Shown here: positions 24,219-34,915 of the stretch, in pieces
How the letters are laid out: every line of letters starts with the position of its first letter
Position numbering within the stretch: the first letter of the stretch is position 1
Assembly: GCA_037349315.1 (NCBI GenBank)
Contig: JBAIAC010000007.1
Coordinates: 52,787,001-52,851,000, forward strand
Origin: Chelydra serpentina
Taxonomy: Eukaryota > Chordata > Testudines > Chelydridae
Length of the DNA: 64,000 nucleotides
Direction: 5' to 3'
Translations under genes and position numbers: made by a program
The notes under the pieces: model-generated
What the model was told of the DNA's origin: nothing
The model's input: the letters and a program-made list of their open reading frames with translations, nothing else
The model's database searches: none

Positions 24219-27053
24219 CTGAGAAAGCAAAGAAAGAAATGGTAAACATCACAATGGTCAGTGGGTTTAATCCAGTCCCATTTACAAAATTAAAAGTTAC
24301 TCACTTGGTTTCATTCTCTTATTCAACCCTACGCTTAAAACAAAACAAACAAAAAACTTATCATATCCCTCCTCCTACCTGAGGTGTCTATAGTTGTTTT
24401 TAAAATTCTATTCTGGTTTTCCAAGCAGTAAGAGGAAGTCTTCCTTCTTATTTCTTTTTCACTTCTGAAAGCACAGAATTGTGAACCAGGAATTCTGGGG
24501 TTCTAACCTTGGCTTTCATGCAGACTCTGTTGAACTGGGCAAGCCACTTCACTTCTTTGCCTCTGTTTTTTCCCCATCAGTATGATCAAGTTACCTAACT
24601 ACCTTACGGGGTAAAGAGGATGAATGTGTGCAATTACATTAAAAATGAAAGCCGCTATATAAATATTATCTGGACCGCCTTAACTAGACCCTTGTTTTCC
24701 TGTTTGTGGCATGCTGCTCTTTTCTTTATGCCATCTCAAAAGGGAAGTAAATGCTCACGAGTCCTTGATTGTCTCTCTTTCCTGAAACCCCCCTGCTTTT
24801 CTTATTAAGTTTTATTCCTCCAAAATACTGCTTATTCTTTTGGAATATCTCCTGTTTTCAGTTAACAAATGTTTCATCCTAGTTCTGTCAAGAGGAACTT
24901 GAGCTGAGGAAGCTACTCATTTGGCTGAATATGGCCATTTCCTGTTCACATGCTGAAATTCGTCAGTTTGGTACCCTGGTTTCCTTTGGGTTGGCAACAT
25001 TTAGCAGCTGAGTACCTTCGTGCAGTAATGGATAATGCTCTGGAGATGGCAGCACTGTCAAGTCAGCATGTTGCAGATGGTTAGCGGAAACTCCCTGCCT
25101 ACCTGCTGCCTGAACCCCAGCAGAATTCAGCTACAGCAACACAGTCTAATGACAGAAATACTGTGTGTGTCATTAAAAAGTTGCCTACTTCTATAATGTT
25201 GCCTTACATGTCAGTGTTTATTCAATAATACAGAGGATGAAGGAGTAAGATCTGGCTGACTTGTCTAGATTATTTTACTTGCATTTTTGAGAATTATGAT
25301 GTAAACAACATTTGATTACAAGTAATTTGGTGGGTTTCTGATCAGTCCATGACTAACAGTAATAAACTGGCAATACCCACCCCATAACTGTATTTCACCA
25401 CACAGTAGATAGGGCGAACTTACTGTCACACCAGTGTAAGGGAGGATATTAGCCTACCAGTTCAGTTTCATCTGTTATCTCAAATGCATGGCAATCAAGT
25501 GATACTTGAAGTGTGGTTATAATGAGAAAGCTATATAAAAAGGCACCATGGTATTCAGATCTGCTTTTCTGTTGTTGTAGTAGTACTCAGTCATATCTAC
25601 TTTAATGACAAAAATACATTTTTACAGCTGCTAGCACTGCAAAGCCAACAGAGACAGCTATAGGAAAGTGAGATGGATTATATTCTATTTGTGTATCATC
25701 AAAACAATTACAGCAAGATCCTGCAAATGGAACGTATCATGACCCATAGTGAAGAGAAAAAAAAAATCTGTTTAACTTTTGAATTCCAAGTTGAATTTGC
25801 AGTAGTTTGACCTTGGGCTTTTTAATATTTTTTTTTACTTGTAACCCGGAAAGATTCATATGGAAAACATTAAACAGGGAGCCCCATCATGCCATTTTCA
25901 CATAGTCCTTTTTTCAGAGGATAGCCACATTTGACAGAGAAGGGTGAGAAACAATCAAAGTTATAAAACCTGAAATGTGTGTTACATATATATATTTATA
26001 TTGTATAATAAATATGGCGTGATATACATCTTCTACCCGCCATATGCTAAAATTTAAAAGATACAGATGTCTTCCCATGCCTGAGGTATTTAACATATTC
26101 TATAGGTCACATAATATTAATAGTCATGGAAGCTTACCTAAAATTACTAAACTATATTACCATCTTTTTTTGCCAACTATTCTTTCTGGTATTTTTTAGT
26201 TTGCTACAGCTACTAGGACAGCCATACTTGGACACAGTATCAACCACTCAATGGTTTTCATTATGTTGCTTGATCACTTGGGGCATTCACTACGTGCAAT
26301 GAAAAGGCAAGTGTCTGTGCTAAGGAACAGATAAAGTAATAAGATAGAACATCTTTGAAGGTGAAGACAAAATAAGCGAGCTTAGAGACCTCTCTCCCAA
26401 CTCTCCAAATCAGGGTTGAGGTATATACACGCAGGGCAGCATGAGGAACCTTTGCTGTATCTTTTTGTGAACTTCAGCCTCCAGGGCTCCCAACCCACCA
26501 ACTTTTACCAGTAGTAAATTCACAAAAACATACAATTTAAAGAGAAAGTTCACTAGTGGACTACAATGTATGAAGTTTTAGCATGGATTAAAGTTTGCCA
26601 TACACTTAAGTAAGAAGTGCTGAAAGATAGACAGAAACTCCCTCAAACCCTAAGCCTGCTTAAACGTACTTTGTATACTATAAAATAAGAATTATCTGAA
26701 AATTATTAATAAGTTACTAATACCCAAATTACTGTTCGTTTAAAAGCTGATTTTAAATCGGAGTCCATCATAACATTTTGAAGGGCTTAGGCAATAAATA
26801 TTCAAAACAAGATTTCTATATAAACACTTGGCCATTACATTACCTGATTTGGATCTCTCATAAAATTCCCCAGTGACTAATTTTACCAAATTACCAATTT
26901 CACAGATAGAACATTTATTCAATATCACTCATCTGATCCCAGAGGTCAAATACATATAAAAGTCTATATATGGATCTAAAATTAAATTTTAAAGGGTTTT
27001 TTGTTACATGATCATATTGGAGTGTCAGTGAGATAAAGAGCAGAAATTGCTAC
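24219..27053. other. RMDN3 intron with a MIR-type SINE
   Basis: A plus-strand MIR is visible at about 24480-24670: 'gggcaagccacttcacttct', then 'cctctgttttttccccatca', then a tail with 'aagccgctatataaatatt'. No other gene is seen. Confidence 0.5.
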
Positions 27054-27134
27054 CTCATTTGTGATAACTGGCAGCTCTGAAGCAAGATTCATCCACTGAA
27101 CAGCTGCAGAGTTATTCCCCAGGTCTCTGTAGCA
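27054..27134 (-). CDS. RMDN3: RMDN3 coding exon (C-terminal TPR helix)
   Basis: It encodes 27 residues starting CYRDLGNNSAAVQWMNLA and ending in a TNE motif. In the family this is the helix pair 'CYRELGKNSEA...W' near the C-terminus. The donor is GTAGCA and the acceptor is ACAG. The pyrimidine tract before the acceptor is a run of 36 T (A on the plus strand, 27139-27174), which is unusually long. Confidence 0.93.
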
Positions 27135-27135
27135 C

Positions 27136-27138
<3 letters not shown>

Positions 27139-27174
<36 letters not shown>
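27139..27174. repeat. A36/T36 homopolymer abutting an RMDN3 splice acceptor
   Basis: Thirty-six A's on the plus strand give 36 T's directly upstream of the ACAG acceptor on the coding strand. The tract serves as, or replaces, the polypyrimidine tract. Confidence 0.9.
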
Positions 27175-27178
<4 letters not shown>

Positions 27179-27411
27179 ATAGTGAGAAATGTCAAGAAAC
27201 AGGAAAACAGATGTCAGTCAGCAACTCTGAGGGATTGGAGAAGCCAGCTTGTAATTGATGAAAAGGGCTCTTTTCACATTTTAAACACGTACATTCAGCA
27301 ATCTCAGGGCTCTGCCATCTTTCCTGTAGACCCTTTCATGCAAAGCACTATACGGCAGCGCAGGGTGTGTGTGTGTGTGTGTGTGGTGGTGGTGGGGGGG
27401 GGGGCGGGGGG

Positions 27412-27594
27412 TCACAGCATGGTGTAGTGGTACATGGCCAAGAGCATCACTGGGCATGTGAACATGAGGATGGCGAATCCGAACCAGGAGATGCCCTAGG
27501 TGTAGCTGTTGACGGCGTTTTCAACGTGCTCAAAGCAGCCCTTGGTGTCGATATAATCCACGTGCCCCACACGGCAGCCCTCGGGGCTGATTAT
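27412..27594 (-). pseudogene. UPK1A: Uroplakin-1a-like C-terminal fragment with an internal stop
   Basis: Uroplakin-1a is a tetraspanin of the urothelial apical membrane. Read on the minus strand, a frame of about 60 codons matches its C-terminus as I remember it: EGCRVGHVDYIDTKGCFEHV from the end of the large extracellular loop, then GISWFGFAILM, the fourth membrane segment, and a final YHYTML followed by TGA. The conserved Trp before GISWF is replaced by TAG at 27496-27498. Upstream of ISPEG the similarity stops, at a possible acceptor (CACTTGTAG). A GT/G-rich simple repeat follows the stop. It is therefore a broken copy of one or two terminal exons, or a 5'-truncated retrocopy. It lies in an RMDN3 intron on the same strand. 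Confidence 0.75.
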
Positions 27595-28575
27595 TGCTAC
27601 AAGTGATCAGCAGTGAAAGTTAGCAATGCTGATGTTTGTTATTAGTTTCAAGAGCTGACACTCCATTGGGATTGATGGTCAGTTCACACCTCAGAGCTAT
27701 TGTTTCAGGCTCTTAAAACTTAATGGCATCTTTAAATATAGTTCTCATTTTAAAATAGTTACGGGCCATCCATTATTTTTGTTTTTAAACTTGGACTCAG
27801 GAACACAAACTGTCAATGGATAGATTCTGCTACACATTTATGAACTCAGGAAGTATCATGTTTGATACTTGTCCAAAAGGCTCCATCCAATTCTCAACAT
27901 TATGTCCAGAGTCTCAGAAAGCAACTGCACAGCAGGTTTCTTTTCCTCTTCTGCATTTTGACCCCTTAGTTAAATTCTACTTCATTCAAAGTAATTAAAT
28001 ATCAAAGTTAATTTAGAAATCCTATGATCAGATATTCAACTCAAGAAGACAGTGTGGGATTTGGGGAAAGAGACAAGGCACATTGGGACCCCTACCAAAT
28101 TCTCTGGCAGGTTGTCTCTTCAGAATATTCCCTCTTCTGAAACTCAAGCACTTCTAATCAGAAACATCATGTGTGTTTTATTAGGATAACAGTGAATCTA
28201 GTCATTATGGGGAGGTGTGACAAAGTGGGAATTTTCTGTAATATTTTTATGAATCCTGTGTGCCACAATTTCCTCCTATACTTTGCACTGCTACCCGGGG
28301 GGGTGGGGGGGTAAGGGGGAGAGGAGAAGATTAAGTTTGTTCTCAGGGCAGATTACGAGACATGCGGGGGGAAGGGGGGTGCCCTGTGTGTGGTTTGAGC
28401 AGACTGCATGGGTCATTAAAAGAACTGGCCCAGGCCTACCCATATCAGTGGACAATCCAACAGAACCATGGAAAACCCCAATCACCATAACACAGACACC
28501 TAACAACCTCTGCAAATACTTGCTGAGGCGCATTCATCCCTGAAGACTGTACAAGTCTCTACCAGGGGTCTATCT
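27595..28575. other. RMDN3 intron, no gene seen
   Basis: Mostly unique-looking AT-rich DNA. A G-rich run lies near 28297-28318. Confidence 0.35.
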
Positions 28576-28692
28576 TGGGCCTGGTATACACTACAGAGTT
28601 AGGTTGAGGTAAGGCAGCTTACATCAACTTATGTCAGCATCTACACTACAGCTTTGCTCCAGCCCATATAATTGCCCTATTACATCTACATA

Positions 28693-29306
28693 TGTGACGA
28701 AATAGGACTGTTGTTATGAGATGTGACGAAATAGGACTGTTATTAATGTTTTCCCTGAGTACTGTGTGGGTGCCTCGGTTTCCCCTATGCAGGGATTGAG
28801 TATCTAGGTGGTGGAACAAGGGTGCATGATTGTTATAGAGCCCTAGAAGGCAGGTGTGGGCAGGGGCCTGGACACAGAGAATGGCCGACACTCTGTCTCC
28901 CGGCAACTGATGGCCCCGGCCCCTCCCCTGCAAAGGTGAGAGCTGAAGGTGTTGGGACAAAGGGATCAGGTGACCTCCTGGCCCGGGAAGGAGACAAAGG
29001 AGAGAGGAGGGGCTGGACAGTTGGAGTTTGGAGCTGGCCGGGGAGGAGGGGAGAGGTGCAGACAGGGTCTGGCCTCCCTGCCCCGTTTGGAGCTGTGGGG
29101 TGAAATGCAGGGAGCCCCCGGGCTGGAGTCTAAGTTCCCTGCCCCCCGGAAGGGCCCGCAGGAGGGGTCCTGGTTGTACTAAGAAGCTCTGTTTGACTGT
29201 GTTCCTAGCATCTCTAATAAAACCTTCTGTTCTACTGGCTGGCTGAGACTCCCAGTGAATCCCAGGAAAAGGGGTACAGGCGCTGACTCCCCCACACTCC
29301 GTGACA
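28693..29306 (+). mobile_element. Solo LTR of an endogenous retrovirus, 614 bp
   Basis: It starts TGTGACGAAA, ends ...CCGTGACA, and is flanked by 'acata' on both sides (28688-28692 and 29307-29311). An AATAAA lies near 29216 ('ctctaataaaacc'). The start is a tandem duplication: the same 22 or so bases begin again at 28722, 29 bases later. The sequence matches a family I know from turtles. No internal retroviral genes are present. Confidence 0.85.
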
Positions 29307-29317
29307 ACATAATAACT

Positions 29318-31290
29318 TCATAGAATCATAGAATCTCAGGGTTGGAAGGGACCTCAGGAGGTCATCTAGTCCAACCCCCTGCTCAAAGCAGGACAAAACC
29401 CAACTAAATCATCCCAGCCAGGGCTTTGTCAAGCCTGACCTGAAAAACCTCTAAGGATGGAGATTCCACCACCTCCCTAGGTAACCCATTCCAGTGCTTC
29501 ACCACCCTACTAGTGAAAAAGTTTTTCCTAATATCCAACCTAAACCTCCCCCTCTGCAACTTGAGACCACTGCTCCTTGTTCTGTCATCTTCAACCACTG
29601 AGAACAGTCTAGATCCATCCTCTTTGGAACCCCCTTTCAGGTAGTTGAAAGCAGCTATCAAATCCCCCCTCATTCTTCTCTTCTGCAGGCTAAACAATCC
29701 CAGTTCCCTCAGCCTCTCCTCATAAGTCATGTGTTCCAGCCCCCTAATCATTTTTGTTGCCCTCCGCTGGACTCTTTCCAATGTATCCACATCCTTCTTG
29801 TAGTGTGGGGCCCCAAACTGGACACAATACTCCAAATGAGGCCTCACCAGTGCCGAATAGAGGGGAACGATCACTTCCCTCGATCTGCTGGAAATGCCCC
29901 TACTTATACAACCCAAAATGCCATTAGCCTTCTTGGCAACAAGGGCACACTGTTGACTCATAGTCAGCTTTTCTTCCACCGTAACCCCTAGGTCCTTTTC
30001 TGCAGAACTGCTGCCCAGCCATTCGGTCCCTAGTCTGTAGCAGTGCATGGGATTCTTCCGTCCTAAGTGCAGGACTCTGCACTTGTACTTGTTGAACCTC
30101 ATCAGATTTCTTTTGGCCCAATCCTCTAATTTGTCTAGGTCCCTCTGTATCCTATCCCTACCCTCCAGCGTATCAACCACTTCTCCCAGTTTAGTGTCAT
30201 CTGCAAACTTGCTAAGGGTGCAGTCCACACCATCCTCCAGATCGTTAATGAAGATATTAAACAAAACCGGCCCCAGCACCGACGCTTGGGGCACTCCACT
30301 TGATACCGGATGCCAACTAGACATGGAACCATTGATCACTACCCGTTGAGCCCGACCATCTAGCCAGTTTTCTATCCACCTTACCGTCCATTCATCCAGC
30401 CCATACTTCTTTAACTTGCTGGCAAGAATACTGTGGGAGACTGTATCAAAAGCTTTGCTAAAGTCAAGAAATAGCATATCCACTGCTTTCCCCTCATCCA
30501 CAGAGCTGGTTATCTCATCATAGAAGGCAATTAGGTTAGTCAGGCATGACTTGCCCTTGGTGAATCCATGCTGACTGTTCCTGATCACCTTCCCCTCCTT
30601 TAAGTGGTTCAGAATTGATTCCTTGAGGACCTGTTCCATGATTTTTCCAGGGACTGAGGTGAGACTGACTGGCCTGTAGTTCCCCGGATCTTCCTTCTTC
30701 CCTTTTTTAAAGATGGGCACTACATTAGCTTTTTTCCAGTCATCCGGGACCTCCCCCGATTGCCATGATTTATCAAAGATAATGGCCAATGGCTCTGCAA
30801 TCTCATCGGCCAACTCCTTTAGCACCCTTGGATGCAATGCATCCGGCCCCATGGACTTGTGCTCGTCCAGCTTTTCTAAATAGTCCTGAACTATTTCTTT
30901 CTCCACAGAGGGCTTGTCACCTCCTCCCCATACCGTGCTGCGGAGTGCAGCTGTCTGGGAGCTGACCTTGTCTGTGAAGACAGAGGCAAAAAAAGCATTG
31001 AGTACACTAGCTTTCTCCACATCCTCTGTCACTAGGTTCCCTCCCTCATTCAGCAAGGGGCCCACACTTTCCTTGACTTTCTTCTTGTTGCTAACATACC
31101 TGAAGAAACCCTTCTTGTTACTCCTAACATCTCCAGCTAGCTGCAACTCCAAATGTGATTTGGCCTTCCTAATTTCACTCCTGCATGCCTGAGCAATATT
31201 TTTATACTCCTCCCTGGTTATTTGTCCAATTTTCCACTTCTTGTAAGCTGTTTTTTGTGTTTAAGACGAGCAAGGATTTCACTGTTAAGC
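29318..31290 (-). mobile_element. CR1 LINE, 5'-truncated, about 2 kb
   Basis: On the minus strand it runs from near 31290 to the typical CR1 end with repeated 'attctatga' units at 29318-29335, preceded by 'tggactagatgacctcctga' and 'gtcccttccaaccctgaga'. It keeps the reverse transcriptase half of ORF2 but lacks ORF1 and the endonuclease domain. It is inserted in a MITE next to the solo LTR. Confidence 0.93.
29404..31152 (-). CDS. CR1 reverse transcriptase, 582 codons open, 5'-truncated
   Basis: This is the C-terminal part of CR1 ORF2, the enzyme that copies the element RNA at a nicked target. The frame has no stop or shift over 582 codons. The palm motif A is near residue 225 ([16 protein letters not shown]), followed by [20 protein letters not shown] and the catalytic FADD motif near residue 316. 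The normal ORF2 C-terminus follows ([18 protein letters not shown]...). The amino-terminal endonuclease is missing, so the copy cannot move on its own. The unbroken frame suggests a young insertion. The ATG at 31152 is simply the first Met in the remnant, not a native start. Confidence 0.9.
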   Translation of the reverse strand: MELQLAGDVRSNKKGFFRYVSNKKKVKESVGPLLNEGGNLVTEDVEKASVLNAFFASVFTDKVSSQTAALRSTVWGGGDKPSVEKEIVQDYLEKLDEHKSMGPDALHPRVLKELADEIAEPLAIIFDKSWQSGEVPDDWKKANVVPIFKKGKKEDPGNYRPVSLTSVPGKIMEQVLKESILNHLKEGKVIRNSQHGFTKGKSCLTNLIAFYDEITSSVDEGKAVDMLFLDFSKAFDTVSHSILASKLKKYGLDEWTVRWIENWLDGRAQRVVINGSMSSWHPVSSGVPQASVLGPVLFNIFINDLEDGVDCTLSKFADDTKLGEVVDTLEGRDRIQRDLDKLEDWAKRNLMRFNKYKCRVLHLGRKNPMHCYRLGTEWLGSSSAEKDLGVTVEEKLTMSQQCALVAKKANGILGCISRGISSRSREVIVPLYSALVRPHLEYCVQFGAPHYKKDVDTLERVQRRATKMIRGLEHMTYEERLRELGLFSLQKRRMRGDLIAAFNYLKGGSKEDGSRLFSVVEDDRTRSSGLKLQRGRFRLDIRKNFFTSRVVKHWNGLPREVVESPSLEVFQVRLDKALAGMI

Positions 31291-31830
31291 CAACTTCACC
31301 TCCATGAAAGGCATATGGCTTATGTCCGTGTAGTTAGGGCCATACAGCATCTGTGTAGACACTCCATTACTTACATCAGCCGTGAAATTGACAAGGAACG
31401 CCGGTAGGGTCCCTGCTATAACACTCCTCCCTCCCGCGACAAACTGCTGTGCTGTCACCCCGGGGCAGGTGGGGGGTCTCAGCTCCCTGCAGAACTAACT
31501 AGCTGGTGCCCATGTTGGGCTCCCAGCGCTTTCCCCCGTCCCCTCAGTCAGTTGCCAGGCTCCCCGCTCCCTGCCCGAAGCATGGGTGGCAGCTGGGCAG
31601 CTCCACAGGGAGCTGAGAGTCCCAGCGGTAGCCAGGCTCCTGGCATGGAGCTCTGCGGGGAGCCAAGAGCTCAAGATCTCAGCCCCCACACTTCCTCTCT
31701 GAAGTCGCTGGAAGTGCTCCTGGTGAGGATGCGCACCACCGACAGAAGGGGGGGTAGTGTCAACACAAAAAAACACAGTAATTACTGTGGTGGCTGTAAG
31801 TCGACCTATTTGTTGTGTACACATGCCCTC

Positions 31831-33302
31831 GCAGTTGGATTCACTAAACAGAGCTCAGTGTGAAGCAGAAGTTCTGGAAGCCAGAGGCTCAATCTAGGAA
31901 GCCGTGAGGCTGGCGGGCCTATCCTGAAGAGTGGGACTCCTTGAGGTGTGGCACACTGGAGGGTTTCCTCCAAGAGACTATTTAAAAGCTGGGGCATAGC
32001 GCAAATCCTGTGGATCTGTGACAGGAGGTTACAATTTAACCACATTAAAGCCCTAAATGGGAAAATTTCCTGTAACTCTTAAAATGATGAATAATTAAGG
32101 TAAAGCATAAGATTTTTCAGTTATGGAACTGTGCAAAAGTTGCTGCCCCCTTCTATTAAGCATGGAAGTAGTAGTGTAGTGGTGGTTTTTATTCTTAAAA
32201 GGGGCATGCAGGAAAGATGAGGATTTTGAATATGCACAGATACAAGTTGGGTGTGGCAGCAAGTGGGAAAAAAATACCTACATGAACTTTCACTGTAGTA
32301 AATACTAAAAGGATTTGGAAACTGAAGGTGATGCTCATTTGTGGGTGGGAAATTTAATCTAATGGGATACATAATAACTTCCATTCCTACACAGGCACAT
32401 ACAGCCAGACATGGTATGTCAAAAGCAGAACTGTGGTAGGTGCAAAGGCCTCTAAGCACCTATTAGCTCCCTTCCTGGTTTGAGATCAATTTCAATGTTT
32501 CATAAAATAGACTTTTCTTGTCAAATAAACTCTTCACCTAGTTTCAAATGCTAATAAATTCCAGGCTGGGAAACCAATCTTAAACTTGCACGCTACCCAG
32601 ATAAAATTTACATTCTTTGGGAATTGGGAATACAGTGATTTCACAGAAAATGACTACAGCTACACTTTGCTACACCCACTCTGGCTGCTGTTACTAAAGC
32701 TGTTTGGGCTTTAAATATTTCCTAGGCTCCAACAGGAGGCCAAAGGAACTAAGCATCCATTTTAGCATTTAAAAGATTCAAAAACAAGTATTTCCCTCAA
32801 CACAAACAACAACAAAATCAGCAGATCCTCTGCTTCAGGCCAGGACATTCATGGTCTGTTTAATCACTGCCATCCATGCTGGCAAAAGAGGGTCAAACTG
32901 GGTATTTCATGCTTTCCCTGACTCGTCTTGCACACAGCTTAAATGTGAGGATCAGTAAACAGACAATGTGGCTTAGAAGTTAATTTTTAACAGAAAAAAT
33001 TCTGAGTAAAGTAACCTGGGTGCCTCTTGGAAAATCTATAAAGGCAAAATAACCAACAAAGAAAGAGCAGCTTAGAGTTCCATATCCTCCTGCCCCAGAT
33101 GAATTGTTATCTCCTTGCCCATTTGTAAAAAACACACAATATTAACTTATAAGTGACTATACTTATATACACAACACTTTGCATTTCTACAGCATCTGTC
33201 ATCCACGGACCTACAAATGCTTTACATACAAGCCATGCTGTACAAGCGTATGGACTGAAGAGAACAAAATTAACTGCTCCAGTGTAAGAAATGACTGGTT
33301 AC
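31831..33302. other. RMDN3 intron, old repeat traces
   Basis: A MIR/SINE-like stretch is visible near 33171-33250 ('cactttgcatttctacagca'). No gene is seen. Confidence 0.35.
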
Positions 33303-33356
33303 CTTAGCAATGTACACCCTTCCTGCTTTGGAAAATCCTGGGTTAAGCTCTTCAGC
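33303..33356 (-). CDS. RMDN3: RMDN3 coding exon
   Basis: It encodes 18 residues, AEELNPGFSKAGRVYIAK, a TPR helix very close to the family 'AEELQPGFSKAGRVYISK'. The donor is GTAACC, the acceptor is CTGTAG, and both ends are in phase 0. Confidence 0.95.
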
Positions 33357-34816
33357 CTACAGAGGAAGTGAGAGGGGAGAGAAGGATTCAATAGGATTTC
33401 AGAAGGACCCAATTTGAACAGTTTTTATTATTACAACTCAAACAGAAATGTTGCCTTTAACACATGGGGCTGACTTACACACAGTTTGTGCACCAATTTA
33501 ACTTTTATCTGTTTAGAAACAGATGAGTTAAATTGGGGCAATCCCCCCCCCCCAAGAGTACTTTATATCAATCTAGCTTAATCAGAAATAGATCACCCCT
33601 CGGATTTCCACAAAGAGCCTGAGATTTGATGAACAACGTTTGTGTCCTACTCTAATATTACACACTAAAAAACTACATTAAAAAGAACAAGAAGGTTGCA
33701 AAGTCATGCGCTCAAAAGTTAGGAAACGCCAGAATTAAGATTGCCTGTCGCGGTCTACTTCGTCCCCCTGGTGCAAGCATTACAAGATAATACACCATTT
33801 TTTGACTCATCAGAGCTGTCTTCTCCTCCCTCATGGGTCCTAAACTCCCCGACCCAAACTTCTAAACTCACTTCTTCCCTCTACTCCGCCAGCCTCCAGT
33901 TCCAGTCTCCATCCCCCAGGCTCATGGGTCCAAACTATTTACCACCCACTCCATCAGCTCAAGCCCTCGTCCCTTCTTCATTCAAATGAGGCAGATTCCT
34001 CCTCCATGCTGCTTAAGCTGGGGAGTAAGGAGAGGACAATGGAGGACAATGGAAGCACAAAAGAGGCAGTCTGCCTTGCTCTGTTCTGGTGGCTGGACCC
34101 CGAACTGACCCAGCCTGCAGCAGCCCAGATCTGCAATTGAGGAAAAGTCCTGCTCAACCCCAAGCTGGAACAACCTCAGAGTGGTGGATGGAATCTTTTA
34201 AGATTTTAGCTATGAAACTCCAGTAAGTCTGAGCCTGTGCAAATTTTGATTTTTTAAAGGTTTAGAACATACATTTGGACAGATTTTTAAAGGGATGGCA
34301 AAAGGCATCGCTGACACCAGGGCCGCCCCTTGCCAAAATATCAATTCCCTGCTCCAAACCAGGGGAGCGAGAGCTTGTCAAACATAAAAATCAGATTTTT
34401 TTTTTTAAATGGGCAAATACATTTTTCCCTAGCCTTGTTCTCAGAAATTAATGGACCGTATTTGGATGACATTTTCAAAAAAAAATTCATCCAGAGGCAG
34501 ACACCCAGCATGAAAAATTTCAGCCTGAAAAGTTACAGCCCAGCAGAGTTATAAGCAACTGAAAAACAGGATCTTATAATAGGAAGTGTTGGGCAACACT
34601 AATAGGCAGTGCTGCCAGCCCCACCTATAAATTGTAGAGCAATAGGTTCATGCATTTCTGTAACATAACATCTTTAGAGTATTCAAAAGCACTATATACC
34701 AGTACAGTTCAAATCAGGATAGTATGTTTAACTGATTCATATCATACAGTCTCCAGCAACATTTACATATTAGAGCTATAAATTTAACAGTTTCCTTGCC
34801 CCCCAGATTTTAGTAC
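33357..34816. other. RMDN3 intron, probable old dispersed repeat at 33690-34590
   Basis: The end, including 'gttataagcaactgaaaaac' and 'ggatcttataataggaagtg', is a phrase I associate with a dispersed turtle repeat. I could not place it in a class. No gene is seen. Confidence 0.35.
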
Positions 34817-34915
34817 CTTTAAAAGGTTCTGCAGTGCATCATGGACAGTGGCTGTAGGGGGTGCTTCATACAAGGCAGAAGCAGTCTTTCTTTCAAGCCA
34901 TCCCAGATGAGCAAT
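34817..34915 (-). CDS. RMDN3: RMDN3 coding exon
   Basis: It encodes 33 residues from [20 protein letters not shown] to DALQNLLK, the TPR-like segment '[20 protein letters not shown]...DALQSFLK' of the family. The acceptor is TGTGCAG, the donor is GTACTA, and both ends are in phase 0. Confidence 0.95.

Larger units (their letters stand above)
28576..31830. mobile_element. hAT-like MITE of the 'gtctacact' family, split by a solo LTR and a CR1
   Basis: The left part, from 28576 ('gggcctggtatacactacag') to 28692, and the right part, from about 31300 ('gtgtagttagggcc', 'tgtgtagacactcc') to about 31830 ('tgtgtacacatgccc'), have ends that read as inverted copies. Between them lie the solo LTR and the CR1, both younger. 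The far right part also holds a G/C-rich stretch. The outer boundaries are approximate. Confidence 0.5.

Noticed and set aside
27367..27606. A plus-strand 79-codon frame over the uroplakin-like segment
   Set aside because: It is the antisense shadow of the minus-strand uroplakin-1a-like fragment and begins in a GT/GGT simple repeat.
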